NCBI RefSeq assembly: GCF_900327775.1
Contig: NZ_OUMZ01000004.1
Location: 1-56,317 of the forward strand
Origin: Roseovarius sp. EL26
GTDB lineage: Bacteria; Pseudomonadota; Alphaproteobacteria; Rhodobacterales; Rhodobacteraceae
Length of the DNA: 56,317 nt
Reading direction: 5' to 3'
Under the pieces are notes generated by a model that saw only the letters and a list, made by a program, of their open reading frames with translations, was not told the origin of the DNA and made no database searches. A program made the position numbers and the translations under genes. Of the stretch, positions 16,379 through 24,493 are shown in pieces; position 1 is the stretch's first letter; every line of letters begins with the position of its first letter.

Positions 16379-17956
16379 TTAGTTATTCTCATAACTACTA
16401 AAACTTACTCGAACAGCCGTTCCTTCATCAAATTCGGTATCAACCCAGATCTGAGCCTTATGCGATCGGACGATCGATTTCGCAATTGCCATGCCTAAAC
16501 CCGAAGATATTTTATCTCCACCGCCTACGGTTGGTTGCTTGTAGTACCGATCAAAGACCAACAGCGCATCTTCAGGCGAGATTCCTGGGCCATTATCTTC
16601 CACACTCAGTGTGTATAAATCCTGGCTAGCCTTGATGGATACTTCAATCTGTGTGCCCGGAGGGCAATGAGATAAAGAGTTTGATATTAGTATTTTAACA
16701 AGCTGAACTATTTTGCCATCATCGCCGAAAATGAAGGCATCGTCCCGGTCACATTCGAAACCAATTTGCCCATCTGCTGCATTCACCATTGTTTGGGATT
16801 GAAGTATGGTATTCTTTACGATTTTCTTCAGATCACAGGCTTCATGAGCAATATCATTAATGCCAGCTTCTTCACGAGCAAGCTGAAACACATCTGCAAC
16901 AAACCTGCTCACTTGGATGGAGGTATCATGAATACGTTGTAGCGACTGTTTCATTTCCAAAACATCTGGTTTTCCTCGAAGAGTAACCTCAGATTCGCCT
17001 CGAATTGCAGTAATTGGAGATCGCAACTCGTGACCAATATCAACAAAAAACTGCACGCGAGATCTATCACGCCTGGCGAGCTCTTCGTTTAATTCATGAA
17101 GCTCTTTCGTACGCTCCACAACCTTACTTTCAAGATCAACTTTAGCTTCCTCCAACGAAAGTTGCTTAGATTTCACTTGCCGCGCTAGTCTGTTTAGTTG
17201 TGCGCCGACATAGGCGAACTCATCCTGGCCACTGTCATCAATTGAATGATCTAGGTTTCCCTTCGCAAATTCAGTAACACCATTTTCCAACTCCTTCAGC
17301 TTGCATCGCAACCTAAATACTACAAAATAAATTGCAGAAACAGAAACCAAAAGCGCCATAATAGCTGAGGTCACTGCTATCGTATATGTTGAACGATTGA
17401 CTTGTTCTATTTCACTGAGCGCCACTTGTAGTTCGTCGTTTTCATCGGCCAACCCTTCTTCGATAAGCTCACCAACAATCCGGTCTATGCGGTCCTTCAA
17501 ACTGTCGTTCAAGAGCAGATGGGCTTCAGACACATTCCCTTCGCTTAATATACGGCGAGCACGCCGAACTTCTTCAAACGCCAAGTGGATTTGCCGATCA
17601 ATCTCGTTAATTCGCTTTACGTCTCCAGGGTTCTCCGCGGGCCGCAACCCAAATGCGATTTCTGAAGCTTCGTAGCGTCGTATTTTCGATACTATATCCT
17701 GTATTTGAATTTCTGCTTCATCAAGTGAAAAAGTAAGTTCAAGATCACCGCTGGTCAGATCGCGTCGAGACAGTTTGAATACTCGGAACACCTCGCCTGA
17801 CAATTCGAGATAACTTGCGAGTTCGTTGTATGCCATGTTGTTTCGAACTTGATTGTATTTGGATCGCCCAACGCTCCAAAAGTTGAACGCTGTGAATGCA
17901 TAGAGCAGCCCTGCAAGGAGCAAAATATGTATCGTGAATCTTAGTTTTTCGCTCAT
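16379..17956 (-). CDS. Membrane sensor histidine kinase (second system)
   Basis: The 525-residue kinase has a membrane segment at residues 7-27, a predicted helical periplasmic domain, a second membrane segment at about 193-215, a HAMP-like linker, a coiled coil (KELHELNEELARRDRSRVQF), HisKA with His309 in DIGHELRSPI, and an ATPase domain (VEDNGPGISPED, SSGLGMAIAKSIV). Architecture and the histidine region are close to the kinase at 11399-12955. The cognate regulator is probably the one at 19274-19957, on the same strand but 1.3 kb upstream, with a divergent lipoprotein gene between. Palindrome copy 3 lies just upstream. Confidence 0.9.
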   Translation of the reverse strand: MSEKLRFTIHILLLAGLLYAFTAFNFWSVGRSKYNQVRNNMAYNELASYLELSGEVFRVFKLSRRDLTSGDLELTFSLDEAEIQIQDIVSKIRRYEASEIAFGLRPAENPGDVKRINEIDRQIHLAFEEVRRARRILSEGNVSEAHLLLNDSLKDRIDRIVGELIEEGLADENDELQVALSEIEQVNRSTYTIAVTSAIMALLVSVSAIYFVVFRLRCKLKELENGVTEFAKGNLDHSIDDSGQDEFAYVGAQLNRLARQVKSKQLSLEEAKVDLESKVVERTKELHELNEELARRDRSRVQFFVDIGHELRSPITAIRGESEVTLRGKPDVLEMKQSLQRIHDTSIQVSRFVADVFQLAREEAGINDIAHEACDLKKIVKNTILQSQTMVNAADGQIGFECDRDDAFIFGDDGKIVQLVKILISNSLSHCPPGTQIEVSIKASQDLYTLSVEDNGPGISPEDALLVFDRYYKQPTVGGGDKISSGLGMAIAKSIVRSHKAQIWVDTEFDEGTAVRVSFSSYENN

Positions 17957-17998
17957 CGGTTACATTTCTGCCAGATCTCACCTAGAGATTCCCATAAG

Positions 17999-18037
17999 GT
18001 TTCTGAAACTGATTTCACCTGTTGAAACGCTGGTTTT
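17999..18037 (+). promoter_or_regulatory. 17-bp palindrome with promoter-like flank, copy 3, in a divergent gap
   Basis: ATTTCACCTGTTGAAAC (18012-18028) is followed at the usual distance by GTTTTGAA. A shorter palindrome GTTTCTGAAAC (17999-18009) touches it on the left. The element sits between the divergent kinase gene (start 17956) and lipoprotein gene (start 18103) and points at the latter; a -10-like TAACAG lies 17 bases beyond TTGAAT. It could serve both genes. Confidence 0.7.
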
Positions 18038-18102
18038 GAATGTCACATTGTCCCTCGTTAACAGATAGCCACGAGATTAACTAATAATGACAGGCAAGAA
18101 CA

Positions 18103-18714
18103 GTGGCACTAGGAAAAACCGCAATCGGCGCAGCAACAGTTTTATTGTTAGCAAGCTGCTCCACGTCGTTCAAGACTGACTATGAGGCAGGCCTTTCAAC
18201 CAATGATACTCGGAACTGGCGTGTTGAAACAGTAAGGGTGGTCGTTCCAGATAACCTTACCGTATCAGAACAAAACATCCTCGCTCCAAGTGCCGACATC
18301 GTATGGCGAGGCGACCTTCCGGGAGATCGCAAATATCAGGTAAAGAGCATCATTGAAGATGCCGCTGAGGAGGCTGTCCTGGGTTTGAGCGGCCCAAAGG
18401 AAGTTGGTTTGTTCATCAACCTACACCGGTTTCATGCGTTGTCTGACAGAGCTAGAGAGAAACTCAGCGTTTCAGGCGTACATAACATCAGATTCTCCAT
18501 CCACGCATTCGACTTAGCATCTGGTAAAGCTCTAACTTCTGTTAGTGAAGTAGAGGCAAGTTTACCCGCGTACACAGGAATTCAAGCTATTGAAGCAGAG
18601 CGAATTGGAGAGACGCAAAAAGTCCGAATATCCCGGCACATCCGGCAGGTGATCCAATCTTGGATGGGGGTTGGCCCAGACATAAGGGGTGAGTTTTCAC
18701 GTTTGGGGATTTGA
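18103..18714 (+). CDS. Outer-membrane-type lipoprotein, DUF6778-like
   Basis: The 203-residue product has a lipoprotein signal peptide ending in LLLASC, so Cys19 would be lipidated. The body (NWRVETVRVVVPDNLTVSEQ, ADIVWRGDLPGDRKYQV, INLHRFHALSDRAREKLSVS, GVHNIRFSIHAFDLASGKAL) matches my memory of DUF6778 proteins of the Rhodobacterales, whose role is unknown. It starts with GTG. It lies inside a split two-component system and behind palindrome copy 3, which suggests it belongs to the signalling pathway or its output. Confidence 0.75.
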   Translation: MALGKTAIGAATVLLLASCSTSFKTDYEAGLSTNDTRNWRVETVRVVVPDNLTVSEQNILAPSADIVWRGDLPGDRKYQVKSIIEDAAEEAVLGLSGPKEVGLFINLHRFHALSDRAREKLSVSGVHNIRFSIHAFDLASGKALTSVSEVEASLPAYTGIQAIEAERIGETQKVRISRHIRQVIQSWMGVGPDIRGEFSRLGI

Positions 18715-18741
18715 TAAAGTTACATCAGTAAAGGCTAAAGT

Positions 18742-19104
18742 ATGTTGGAACATTGTGTGCGAGTAAGCTCCATTGGTTTTGTTTCGGAGCTCTCAGTTTT
18801 TACCGGAGGTATTGAGTTCGAACTGCGGTCTGTTTTCTTTCAAGAACCTCAGATAGTCGGTGTTGCAACTCAAGTTCGTCGGCGAGCACGAAGGCCTTTC
18901 CACCTAGTTGAGTAGGAATTAGCCTCGGAGGCTAGGGCCGTCATACGCACTTTGATTGGGGAGGGAATTGAGGAACAAGCGAAACTGTTTTCAGATCCGA
19001 TTATGGAAAAACTAGACGAACGAACAGAGGACCCAGACCAACTTGACCGTTCGGCGGAACACGGTGGGTCGGGGACGTTAGATTCAGATCAGACTGCAGC
19101 TTGA
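18742..19104 (+). pseudogene. Small gene interrupted by one in-frame amber codon
   Basis: From the ATG at 18742 the frame stays open for 57 codons (MLEHCVRVSSIGFVSELSVF, QVRRRARRPFHLVE), meets TAG at 18913-18915, and continues in the same frame for 62 more codons (ARAVIRTLIGEGIEEQAKLF, MEKLDERTEDPDQLDRSAEH) to the stop at 19102-19104. Both halves look like coding sequence. It follows the lipoprotein gene on the same strand by 27 bases, so it may have been its operon partner. No family was recognised. Confidence 0.4.
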
Positions 19105-19273
19105 AAGAGTTTAGTCGGCCGTATCAAGATTGAACTTCCCATTTATAAATTGAGATCTTCAAACTAGAGCCATTTTAGCTGCTGCAAAAACTCAGCCACT
19201 TCCTCTTACGGGTGGGGTGAAACGTCTATTATTGACAGGGCAATGACAACATGCGTTTTCGGCAATTCAATAA
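19105..19273. other. Short intergenic region
   Basis: The 169 bases between the amber-interrupted frame and the convergent response regulator gene hold no recognisable gene or strong hairpin. Confidence 0.4.
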
Positions 19274-19957
19274 CTAACGAATTCCCAACAAATAACCACG
19301 TCCACGGATATTGTGGACAAGCTTCTTTTCAGGCTCCATATCGATTTTTTTTCGCAATCTACTCATGTAGACCTCCACAACATTTGTCAGTGGATCAACT
19401 GAAGTCACCCAAACGTTTTGCAGAATTTTTGCGCGACTTAAGACATTGCCCGCTTCTCTCATGAGGTATTCAAGAAGAGCATATTCTAGAGATGTAAGCT
19501 CAATAAATCGATCGCCGCGGCTTACGGTGAGTTTATCAAGGTCGAACCTTAAATCTTCCACCTGTAGCGATTTTTGTAGTGATGTCGGTTGCTGTCCTGA
19601 TCTGCGGCTGATTACATTGTTAATTCGTGCGAGTAGCTCTTCAAATGAAAAAGGCTTGGTCATATAGTCATCGGCACCCATTTTAAGGCCTGTAACTATA
19701 TCCTCAGACGAGTCTAAAGCTGTCAACATGACAATCGGTGTCTGAATGCCCTGCGCCCGAAGTTCATAGCATATCTGGCGACCATCCATTTCTGGTAGCA
19801 TCAGATCAAGAATGATAGCATGCCATTCATCATTGCGGGCTCTTTCGAATCCGCTTTTCCCATCCCGACAAAGATCAACCACGTAACCCTCTGCGCGGAG
19901 ACCTCGCACTAGAAACTCCGCAATCTGTTCATTGTCTTCAACAACAATCAGGCGCAT
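19274..19957 (-). CDS. OmpR-family response regulator (second system)
   Basis: The 227-residue protein has a receiver domain with Asp51 in LDLMLPEMDG and TKPFSFEELL around the conserved Lys, and a C-terminal winged helix (TSLEYALLEYLMREAGNVLS, NVVEVYMSRLRKKID). The ATG at 19957 was chosen because GAGGAGAG lies just before it and because the receiver begins with MRLIVVEDNE; an in-frame upstream codon at 19981 is less likely. It resembles the regulator at 12955-13626. Its probable partner kinase ends the minus-strand run at 16379-17956. Confidence 0.9.
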   Translation of the reverse strand: MRLIVVEDNEQIAEFLVRGLRAEGYVVDLCRDGKSGFERARNDEWHAIILDLMLPEMDGRQICYELRAQGIQTPIVMLTALDSSEDIVTGLKMGADDYMTKPFSFEELLARINNVISRRSGQQPTSLQKSLQVEDLRFDLDKLTVSRGDRFIELTSLEYALLEYLMREAGNVLSRAKILQNVWVTSVDPLTNVVEVYMSRLRKKIDMEPEKKLVHNIRGRGYLLGIR

Positions 19958-20029
19958 GTCTCTCCTCAACTTTAAAACCAAGGGGTATATAACATACGAC
20001 GGTTTTGAATGACTAGGTGGTACAGAGGT

Positions 20030-20818
20030 TTACTCTTGAATTGTCCTCTTTGATGCGGCAACTGACTTCTTCATAACGTCGTTGATCCTTCGACAAATCC
20101 GAACGAGATCCGTTCGTTTACCTGCGGAACATCGACCATTATCGCGAACGCAGATCGCTCCGATGACACTCTGGTTAGAGAACTCGAAAAATGGAACTGA
20201 TACAGCATTCGTATGCTTTTCATCCGCGAAGCCCTTGCGGCGAACCAGAAGTAGTTTTTCCAGAAATTCTGGACTTTTAATCTCTGTTTTTTCAAGTTGT
20301 GAGGCGCTTTGTAAGTAAGCTTCCAATTGGCGCCTCCTCTGATTTGTTGTGAGATTTGACAGAGCGGAAAATGCCATACAAGACCACGCAAAACTAACCG
20401 GTTCTCTTTGATTTTCTGGATTTTTATCCGTGGTCTCCACCACACGTAACTTCCCGGGCACCTCAAAAAGAGCAACGTCTATGTGAACTTGCTCCTCTCG
20501 TGACAACTTCTCGAAGAATGGCAACAAAACATCAATTTCTCTTATCGGAATATTTGCATTTGCAAACAATAAGTCAGCTGAAGAAGAAACCCGATACTGT
20601 GTTTTACAAAGTGTCGGCCGAATCCAACCTAGAGTTATCAACGTATGCAAGCTACGGTGAATTGCCACTTTGTTTTGCCCGGTTGCTTGTTCTAATTTGT
20701 CTCGTGACATTGGGCCCTCGCCAAGGAGAGCATGCAGAACCGAAAAGCAACGAACTGCGGATCCTTTTTTGTCAGCATCCAGTGCAGATCGACCAATGCT
20801 TGGGATTTTGTGTTCCAA
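20030..20818 (-). CDS. IclR-like transcriptional regulator
   Basis: The product of 262 residues has an N-terminal winged helix (AVRCFSVLHALLGEGPMSRD, QNKVAIHRSLHTLITLGWIR) and a C-terminal domain that fits the IclR effector fold, with VSVPFFEFSNQSVIGAICVR near its end. The start is a TTG at 20818 with GAGGT a few bases upstream. IclR regulators bind as dimers or tetramers to palindromes with GAAA/TTTC half sites, which makes this protein a candidate binder of the 17-bp palindrome family in the island. It is not adjacent to a copy itself. Confidence 0.75.
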   Translation of the reverse strand: MEHKIPSIGRSALDADKKGSAVRCFSVLHALLGEGPMSRDKLEQATGQNKVAIHRSLHTLITLGWIRPTLCKTQYRVSSSADLLFANANIPIREIDVLLPFFEKLSREEQVHIDVALFEVPGKLRVVETTDKNPENQREPVSFAWSCMAFSALSNLTTNQRRRQLEAYLQSASQLEKTEIKSPEFLEKLLLVRRKGFADEKHTNAVSVPFFEFSNQSVIGAICVRDNGRCSAGKRTDLVRICRRINDVMKKSVAASKRTIQE

Positions 20819-21002
20819 TTTTTACCTCACTAGCAAACGTTGTATACTCACTGAAACGATACTTTTCGCTTCGTACACGTACATGTGAAATTGGTTTTTT
20901 GAAGTGTGTCTAGAGTGTTAGTTAAGCGTTAACCTATTGCTGATGCTCTGTTAATTCTCTGCTTATTTTTTGTTAATACTTATGCGATCATAAGAGAGAC
21001 TG
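20819..21002. promoter_or_regulatory. AT-rich upstream region of the IclR-like gene
   Basis: The 184-base gap holds the promoter of the minus-strand IclR-like gene and the 3' flank of the Hint-like gene. GAAACGATAC near 20857 resembles half of the 17-bp palindrome, but the second half is missing. AT-rich runs around 20925-20990 look promoter-like. Confidence 0.35.
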
Positions 21003-21524
21003 CTAATCATTGAACAACAAAGACACTGTTTCGTGTGTTTCGAACCAAGTGTACAAACTTCCTAATGCGCTTTTATTTTGTCTATTGTTGCTAGCATTTG
21101 CCGAGGTTACACACAGAGCACCGTTTGCACAAAGCAGACTCCCTCTATTTAGGGAAATTGAATAGTAAGCTTCATATTCGCCATTGTTGCATTTTTCGAT
21201 CAGTTCCTTTTCCAAGAGCTGATTGGCTTTATGTTCTTGAATCACAGTATACTTTTGTGATTCTGTTTTTTCGCACGTAATCACAATTTGATTCGTGCAA
21301 ATCTTTAAATCTTCAAAGAGACCAGCCAAACTTGGGTGGCCAGGGGCGATGGTTATAGATGGGATCAATAGCGTTTGAACCTTGATGTCAACAATATCAA
21401 CATCCCCCCCCGTGATCGGATTAATCAGGATGTCGCCGATACTCAGCTCCTCGACCGGAACATAGTGATCGGGTTCGTGTACTAATATCTTAGTTCCTTT
21501 TGCAAACATGTGCTGTCCAACCAT
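21003..21524 (-). CDS. Stand-alone Hint-like protein lacking the catalytic cysteine
   Basis: The 173-residue frame begins MVGQHMFAKGTKILVHEPDH and continues with PVEELSIGDILINPITGG, the start of a Hint (hedgehog/intein) fold of the kind common in Rhodobacterales. Where relatives have Cys-Phe before the xxGT motif, this protein has His-Met-Phe. The internal block with His (IAPGHPSLAG) and the late block SLLCANGALCVT are still recognisable. The N-terminal domain that precedes Hint in the other four proteins is absent, and a 26-bp tandem duplication lies just upstream, so it may be the shortened remnant of a longer gene. Confidence 0.55.
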   Translation of the reverse strand: MVGQHMFAKGTKILVHEPDHYVPVEELSIGDILINPITGGDVDIVDIKVQTLLIPSITIAPGHPSLAGLFEDLKICTNQIVITCEKTESQKYTVIQEHKANQLLEKELIEKCNNGEYEAYYSISLNRGSLLCANGALCVTSANASNNRQNKSALGSLYTWFETHETVSLLFND

Positions 21525-21564
21525 TCTTGAATGAAGCTTGCTGAAACCAGCTTCGTGGTAGCCG

Positions 21565-21616
21565 AGAGGTGTTTTTAAACGTTGGTGTCTAGAGGTGTTT
21601 TTAAACGTTGGTGTCT
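21565..21616. repeat. 26-bp tandem duplication
   Basis: A 26-base unit starting AGAGGTGTTTTTAAACGTTG runs at 21565-21590 and again at 21591-21616, with the next four bases AGAG starting a third. The unit is not a multiple of three. It lies between two Hint-like genes on the minus strand, and a stop codon falls inside the upstream flank, so the duplication may have split one longer gene. Confidence 0.75.
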
Positions 21617-21646
21617 AGAGATTGCTCTTGAAATCAGGCATTCCAA

Positions 21647-22780
21647 CTAGCCGACCCCGTCAGATTGGCCCGTATTCGAAGATGCGAGCCAATTTGCATC
21701 CAAAAATCTGGTTTGGTTTTTCGCATTTCTGCGGATCAGATTTTGTGCCGATTTAGTTTTCATAAATCTTCGCGCCATCAGGTAACCACGGACTGGTCGG
21801 ATTTCATTTGAGTTGACCTGCTTGAGCTTTCGCTGCCGATCCACGTGCCCATTCATGTTTTCGACTGACATGGATTCAATAGGCACGCCATCTGCAAATA
21901 AGATGCAATGTGTGCTCAAACGAATACTGTAACGTGTCAAGTTATCCGGCTGGCACGTTTGAGTGCTAATTCCTTCAGCGTCCGAAAGGTGTTCAGCATT
22001 GATTAAAATTTCATCGATTTTCTGACCAGACCTACCGACGAGATTGTGGATTAACACCTTATGTTTTGGAGCCAAAAATAGATCATCGTTCGGTGTGAAT
22101 TTACCCAAGGACCCTTTAGCAAGCCGAATGATGCTCCTATCTATTCCTTCATGTTCAACCAGTTCGATTAATGGTTGATAGTCACTATCAAGCGTAAGAA
22201 CGAGATCACCCGGTTTCAGGTTTTCCACTTTTACTTTCCCACGACGTGTTTGAACCTTGGTCCCCGCGACCATTCCTGAGTGGTGAAGCAATTGTCGCTT
22301 TGGAACAGATTGCTTGGCCCCAAGGACATCTATCGCGTGAATCTCAACTTCGTCGGAACCGTTTGAAATAAAATCAAACTCAAAAATGTGCCCGTTGAGA
22401 TCGGGTTGAACAAGTGCTTTTTCAGTGTGGCCTACTGGTGTCACTTCGTGACCGTTGATAACCACACGAAAGGTGCTTTGACCAAGGCTCCCAGCTTTGG
22501 CAAAAATGGAAAACCTTAGCGCCTTATCGCGAAACGCGAGTTCCATTAGGTTGGTTTTCAGTATTCCCGCACGCGTGCAACTCCCACTGAGCTCGAATAC
22601 AGATTCGCACCTATCATCGGCCCCCTGCACGCTCTCAAATTCTTGCGGCTGCTCAAGAAGCCTTCCAGAGACAAGTTGCCATTTCTTTAAATTCAAGGGA
22701 GCCCTGTCTTTGGAAACAGCTTCTGGATGTGGGCGATCACTATATGTAACTGTCAACTGCGCGCCTACTAGGAAAACCAT
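21647..22780 (-). CDS. Hint-domain protein without the catalytic cysteine
   Basis: The protein has 377 residues. The first 165 form a beta-rich domain (SVFELSGSCTRAGI, FRVVINGHEVTPVG) and the rest a Hint domain beginning MVAGTKVQTRRGKVKVENLK and PGDLVLTLDSDYQPL. Relatives have Cys-Phe at the domain start; here the bases give Gly-Met-Val, so thiol chemistry is lost. The block B histidine is present (FLAPKHKVLIH). A strong GGAGGAG precedes the ATG at 22780; a GTG lies one codon earlier. Palindrome copy 4 is 80-96 bases upstream. Cellular location is unclear as no signal peptide is evident. Confidence 0.75.
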   Translation of the reverse strand: MVFLVGAQLTVTYSDRPHPEAVSKDRAPLNLKKWQLVSGRLLEQPQEFESVQGADDRCESVFELSGSCTRAGILKTNLMELAFRDKALRFSIFAKAGSLGQSTFRVVINGHEVTPVGHTEKALVQPDLNGHIFEFDFISNGSDEVEIHAIDVLGAKQSVPKRQLLHHSGMVAGTKVQTRRGKVKVENLKPGDLVLTLDSDYQPLIELVEHEGIDRSIIRLAKGSLGKFTPNDDLFLAPKHKVLIHNLVGRSGQKIDEILINAEHLSDAEGISTQTCQPDNLTRYSIRLSTHCILFADGVPIESMSVENMNGHVDRQRKLKQVNSNEIRPVRGYLMARRFMKTKSAQNLIRRNAKNQTRFLDANWLASSNTGQSDGVG

Positions 22781-22848
22781 CACTTAATACTCCTCCACGG
22801 TTTACTGCCCCACCGCATCGCCATGCTATCGAATAATAGGCGAGTTAA

Positions 22849-22876
22849 TCCAATCGGGTGTTTCGATAGTTGAAAC
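22849..22876 (-). promoter_or_regulatory. 17-bp palindrome with promoter-like flank, copy 4
   Basis: The palindrome reads GTTTCAACTATCGAAAC on the minus strand (22876-22860) and is followed at the usual distance by GATTGGA (22855-22849), one base off the consensus GATTTGA. It points at the Hint gene starting at 22780 and lies behind the 3' end of the IclR-like gene. Confidence 0.65.
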
Positions 22877-22925
22877 GCCTGCGATTGCTCGCATTCTGTA
22901 ACTTCGCTCCGGTGTTGAGCTGGGT

Positions 22926-23789
22926 TCAGGGCCCACTTGCTGTGATTTTGCAATGCGGTGAGTGCTGCTGAATTGTGTTTCGACAATGAATGCAAAGTGC
23001 ATCTTTGAAGTGACAATTTTCCAAAGCTGATTTTAGATCTACAACTCGCGGCAAACATTCCGAAAGACGAACCAGCGCTTGCTTTTGTCTTTGTGTATAT
23101 GTCTTCAAGGAGAACTCTAAAGATCCATAAGCACCAAAACTCGATTCGAATGGCGCACTGAAACTCTCTCCGTTCGCTGACCAAACTCGATAGGTATCCT
23201 TGTGTTCTTCGAGGGCTGCGAATACGTCGATCTGTTCTGCCGTGTTTCTTTCTTCCTTTGTCGATCTGTTCAAGTAGGCTTGAAGGTGTTTCTCGCTCTC
23301 TGTTGGTGGCAACGGTATTAGTGCGGCTATTGCAGGGGCATCATTGATGAGCGAAAGTTCGGAATTAACTTCCAGATCATTCCTGGAGCTGTCTAAAATC
23401 TTGTAAGTCCCTACTGCGGTGAAGAACCCAAGATTGACATGAAAGAAGTCTTGGAAGAAGCTGAGGCACTTACGCGCTTCCTCAACTTCGACAGGTGTAA
23501 AAAATGCCTTGGCTGCAAAACTCTCGAGAGTTGATGAAAGCTCAAAAGCGTGATCACTTAGGCGCGTGTTTACCCAGCCACATTTACGCAGCACAGCCGC
23601 CGCTCGCCAGACTGCCGCTCGAGATATTCCCGTTTCACTGGTCAGATCACGCAATGTGATCGGCCCTAGGCGACCGATGGTTTCCAAAACAACAACCAGT
23701 CTCATGGTTGGGGATTTTGAATCCTCAACAAATGCCCGAGCAGCAAAAGGAATCGGGTTGGGTATCGGGACATTCTTGTGCGAGTTCAT
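22926..23789 (-). CDS. IclR-like transcriptional regulator (second)
   Basis: The 287-residue product has a winged helix (TMRLVVVLETIGRLGPITLR, ISRAAVWRAAAVLRKCGWVN) and a C-terminal domain similar in layout to the other IclR-like protein. It ends in a Cys/His-rich tail (FKDALCIHCRNTIQQHSPHC) that could bind a metal, unusual for IclR proteins. The ATG at 23789 follows GGAG at 8 bases; an upstream in-frame TTG at 23828 is an alternative. Palindrome copy 5 lies 114-130 bases upstream of this start but points the other way. It is the second candidate binder of the palindromes. Confidence 0.7.
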   Translation of the reverse strand: MNSHKNVPIPNPIPFAARAFVEDSKSPTMRLVVVLETIGRLGPITLRDLTSETGISRAAVWRAAAVLRKCGWVNTRLSDHAFELSSTLESFAAKAFFTPVEVEEARKCLSFFQDFFHVNLGFFTAVGTYKILDSSRNDLEVNSELSLINDAPAIAALIPLPPTESEKHLQAYLNRSTKEERNTAEQIDVFAALEEHKDTYRVWSANGESFSAPFESSFGAYGSLEFSLKTYTQRQKQALVRLSECLPRVVDLKSALENCHFKDALCIHCRNTIQQHSPHCKITASGP

Positions 23790-23902
23790 CAGGGCCGCTC
23801 CATTGTCGGACTTAACACGAACCTCCAAGGGGGGTCATGCATAACAAAGGCAATCGATACATGGATCAATGAGCTCCACGCGGCTCTGGGGGCAAGCGCC
23901 CC

Positions 23903-23931
23903 GTTTCGATAGGTGAAATCGCGGATTTGAA
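23903..23931 (+). promoter_or_regulatory. 17-bp palindrome with promoter-like flank, copy 5
   Basis: GTTTCGATAGGTGAAAT (23903-23919) with GATTTGAA at the usual distance (23924-23931). It points right, but the next gene in that direction starts only at 24494, so the gene it once served may be lost. It also lies upstream of the divergent IclR-like gene and could mediate its autoregulation. Confidence 0.65.
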
Positions 23932-24295
23932 AAATACCGCACCGCCGACATAAGGAAAGACGGCTTCAAATGCACGATCCGCAGCCACCACTGCGGTGCT
24001 CTGTGTGTGAAACTAAAATTTGATGCCCAAAGTGAATAACTGAATTCACTTTAAGGAGAAGGGTGCACAATTGGCTCAGGACATCAATGCGATGGCAAAG
24101 CTGATACAGCTGCTATCACGATTCCACTCACGGAGCGTCCCAATATTTGCGCTATCCCCCAGAAGCGTGGGCTGAATTTGCCCCTTCTCCAAACCACTGC
24201 CGAGAATCTGCAGCACATTGGATAATCGTCCGGGCCAAAAGTTTTAATTCACCCGATCAACGGGATGCGGTGTGTTGATACTGACGCCCCCTTCC
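23932..24295. other. Gene-free region between two palindromes with a possible GFA-type scrap
   Basis: One frame at about 23970-24035 reads CTIRSHHCGALCVKLKF before a stop, which recalls the N-terminal SCHCGAVKF motif of GFA proteins, but too little remains to be sure. A perfect 9-bp inverted repeat, AAAGTGAAT with ATTCACTTT, lies at about 24029-24052. No intact gene is present. Confidence 0.35.
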
Positions 24296-24323
24296 GTTTC
24301 GATAAATGAAATCGCAAATTTGG
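24296..24323 (+). promoter_or_regulatory. 17-bp palindrome with promoter-like flank, copy 6
   Basis: GTTTCGATAAATGAAAT (24296-24312) is followed at the usual distance by AATTTGG, a two-base variant of the flank. It lies 182 bases upstream of the Hint gene at 24494 and points at it. Confidence 0.65.
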
Positions 24324-24493
24324 CGATGCGATAAGTGCTGAGTTAGTTTTACAGGCGGGGGCTCAGAGGGTTTGCATGCATTTTACAACCTGAACTACGG
24401 ATTTGGTGCACGCACTGAAACAACGCGTGGTCATTGAAGAAATCAAGCAGGCCCTGGCCAAATGTATAAACTCGTAAACGGGAGAACAATGTT

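Noticed and set aside
21565..21616. CRISPR array
   Set aside because: The two 26-bp units are adjacent without spacers and number only two; no cas gene is in the window.
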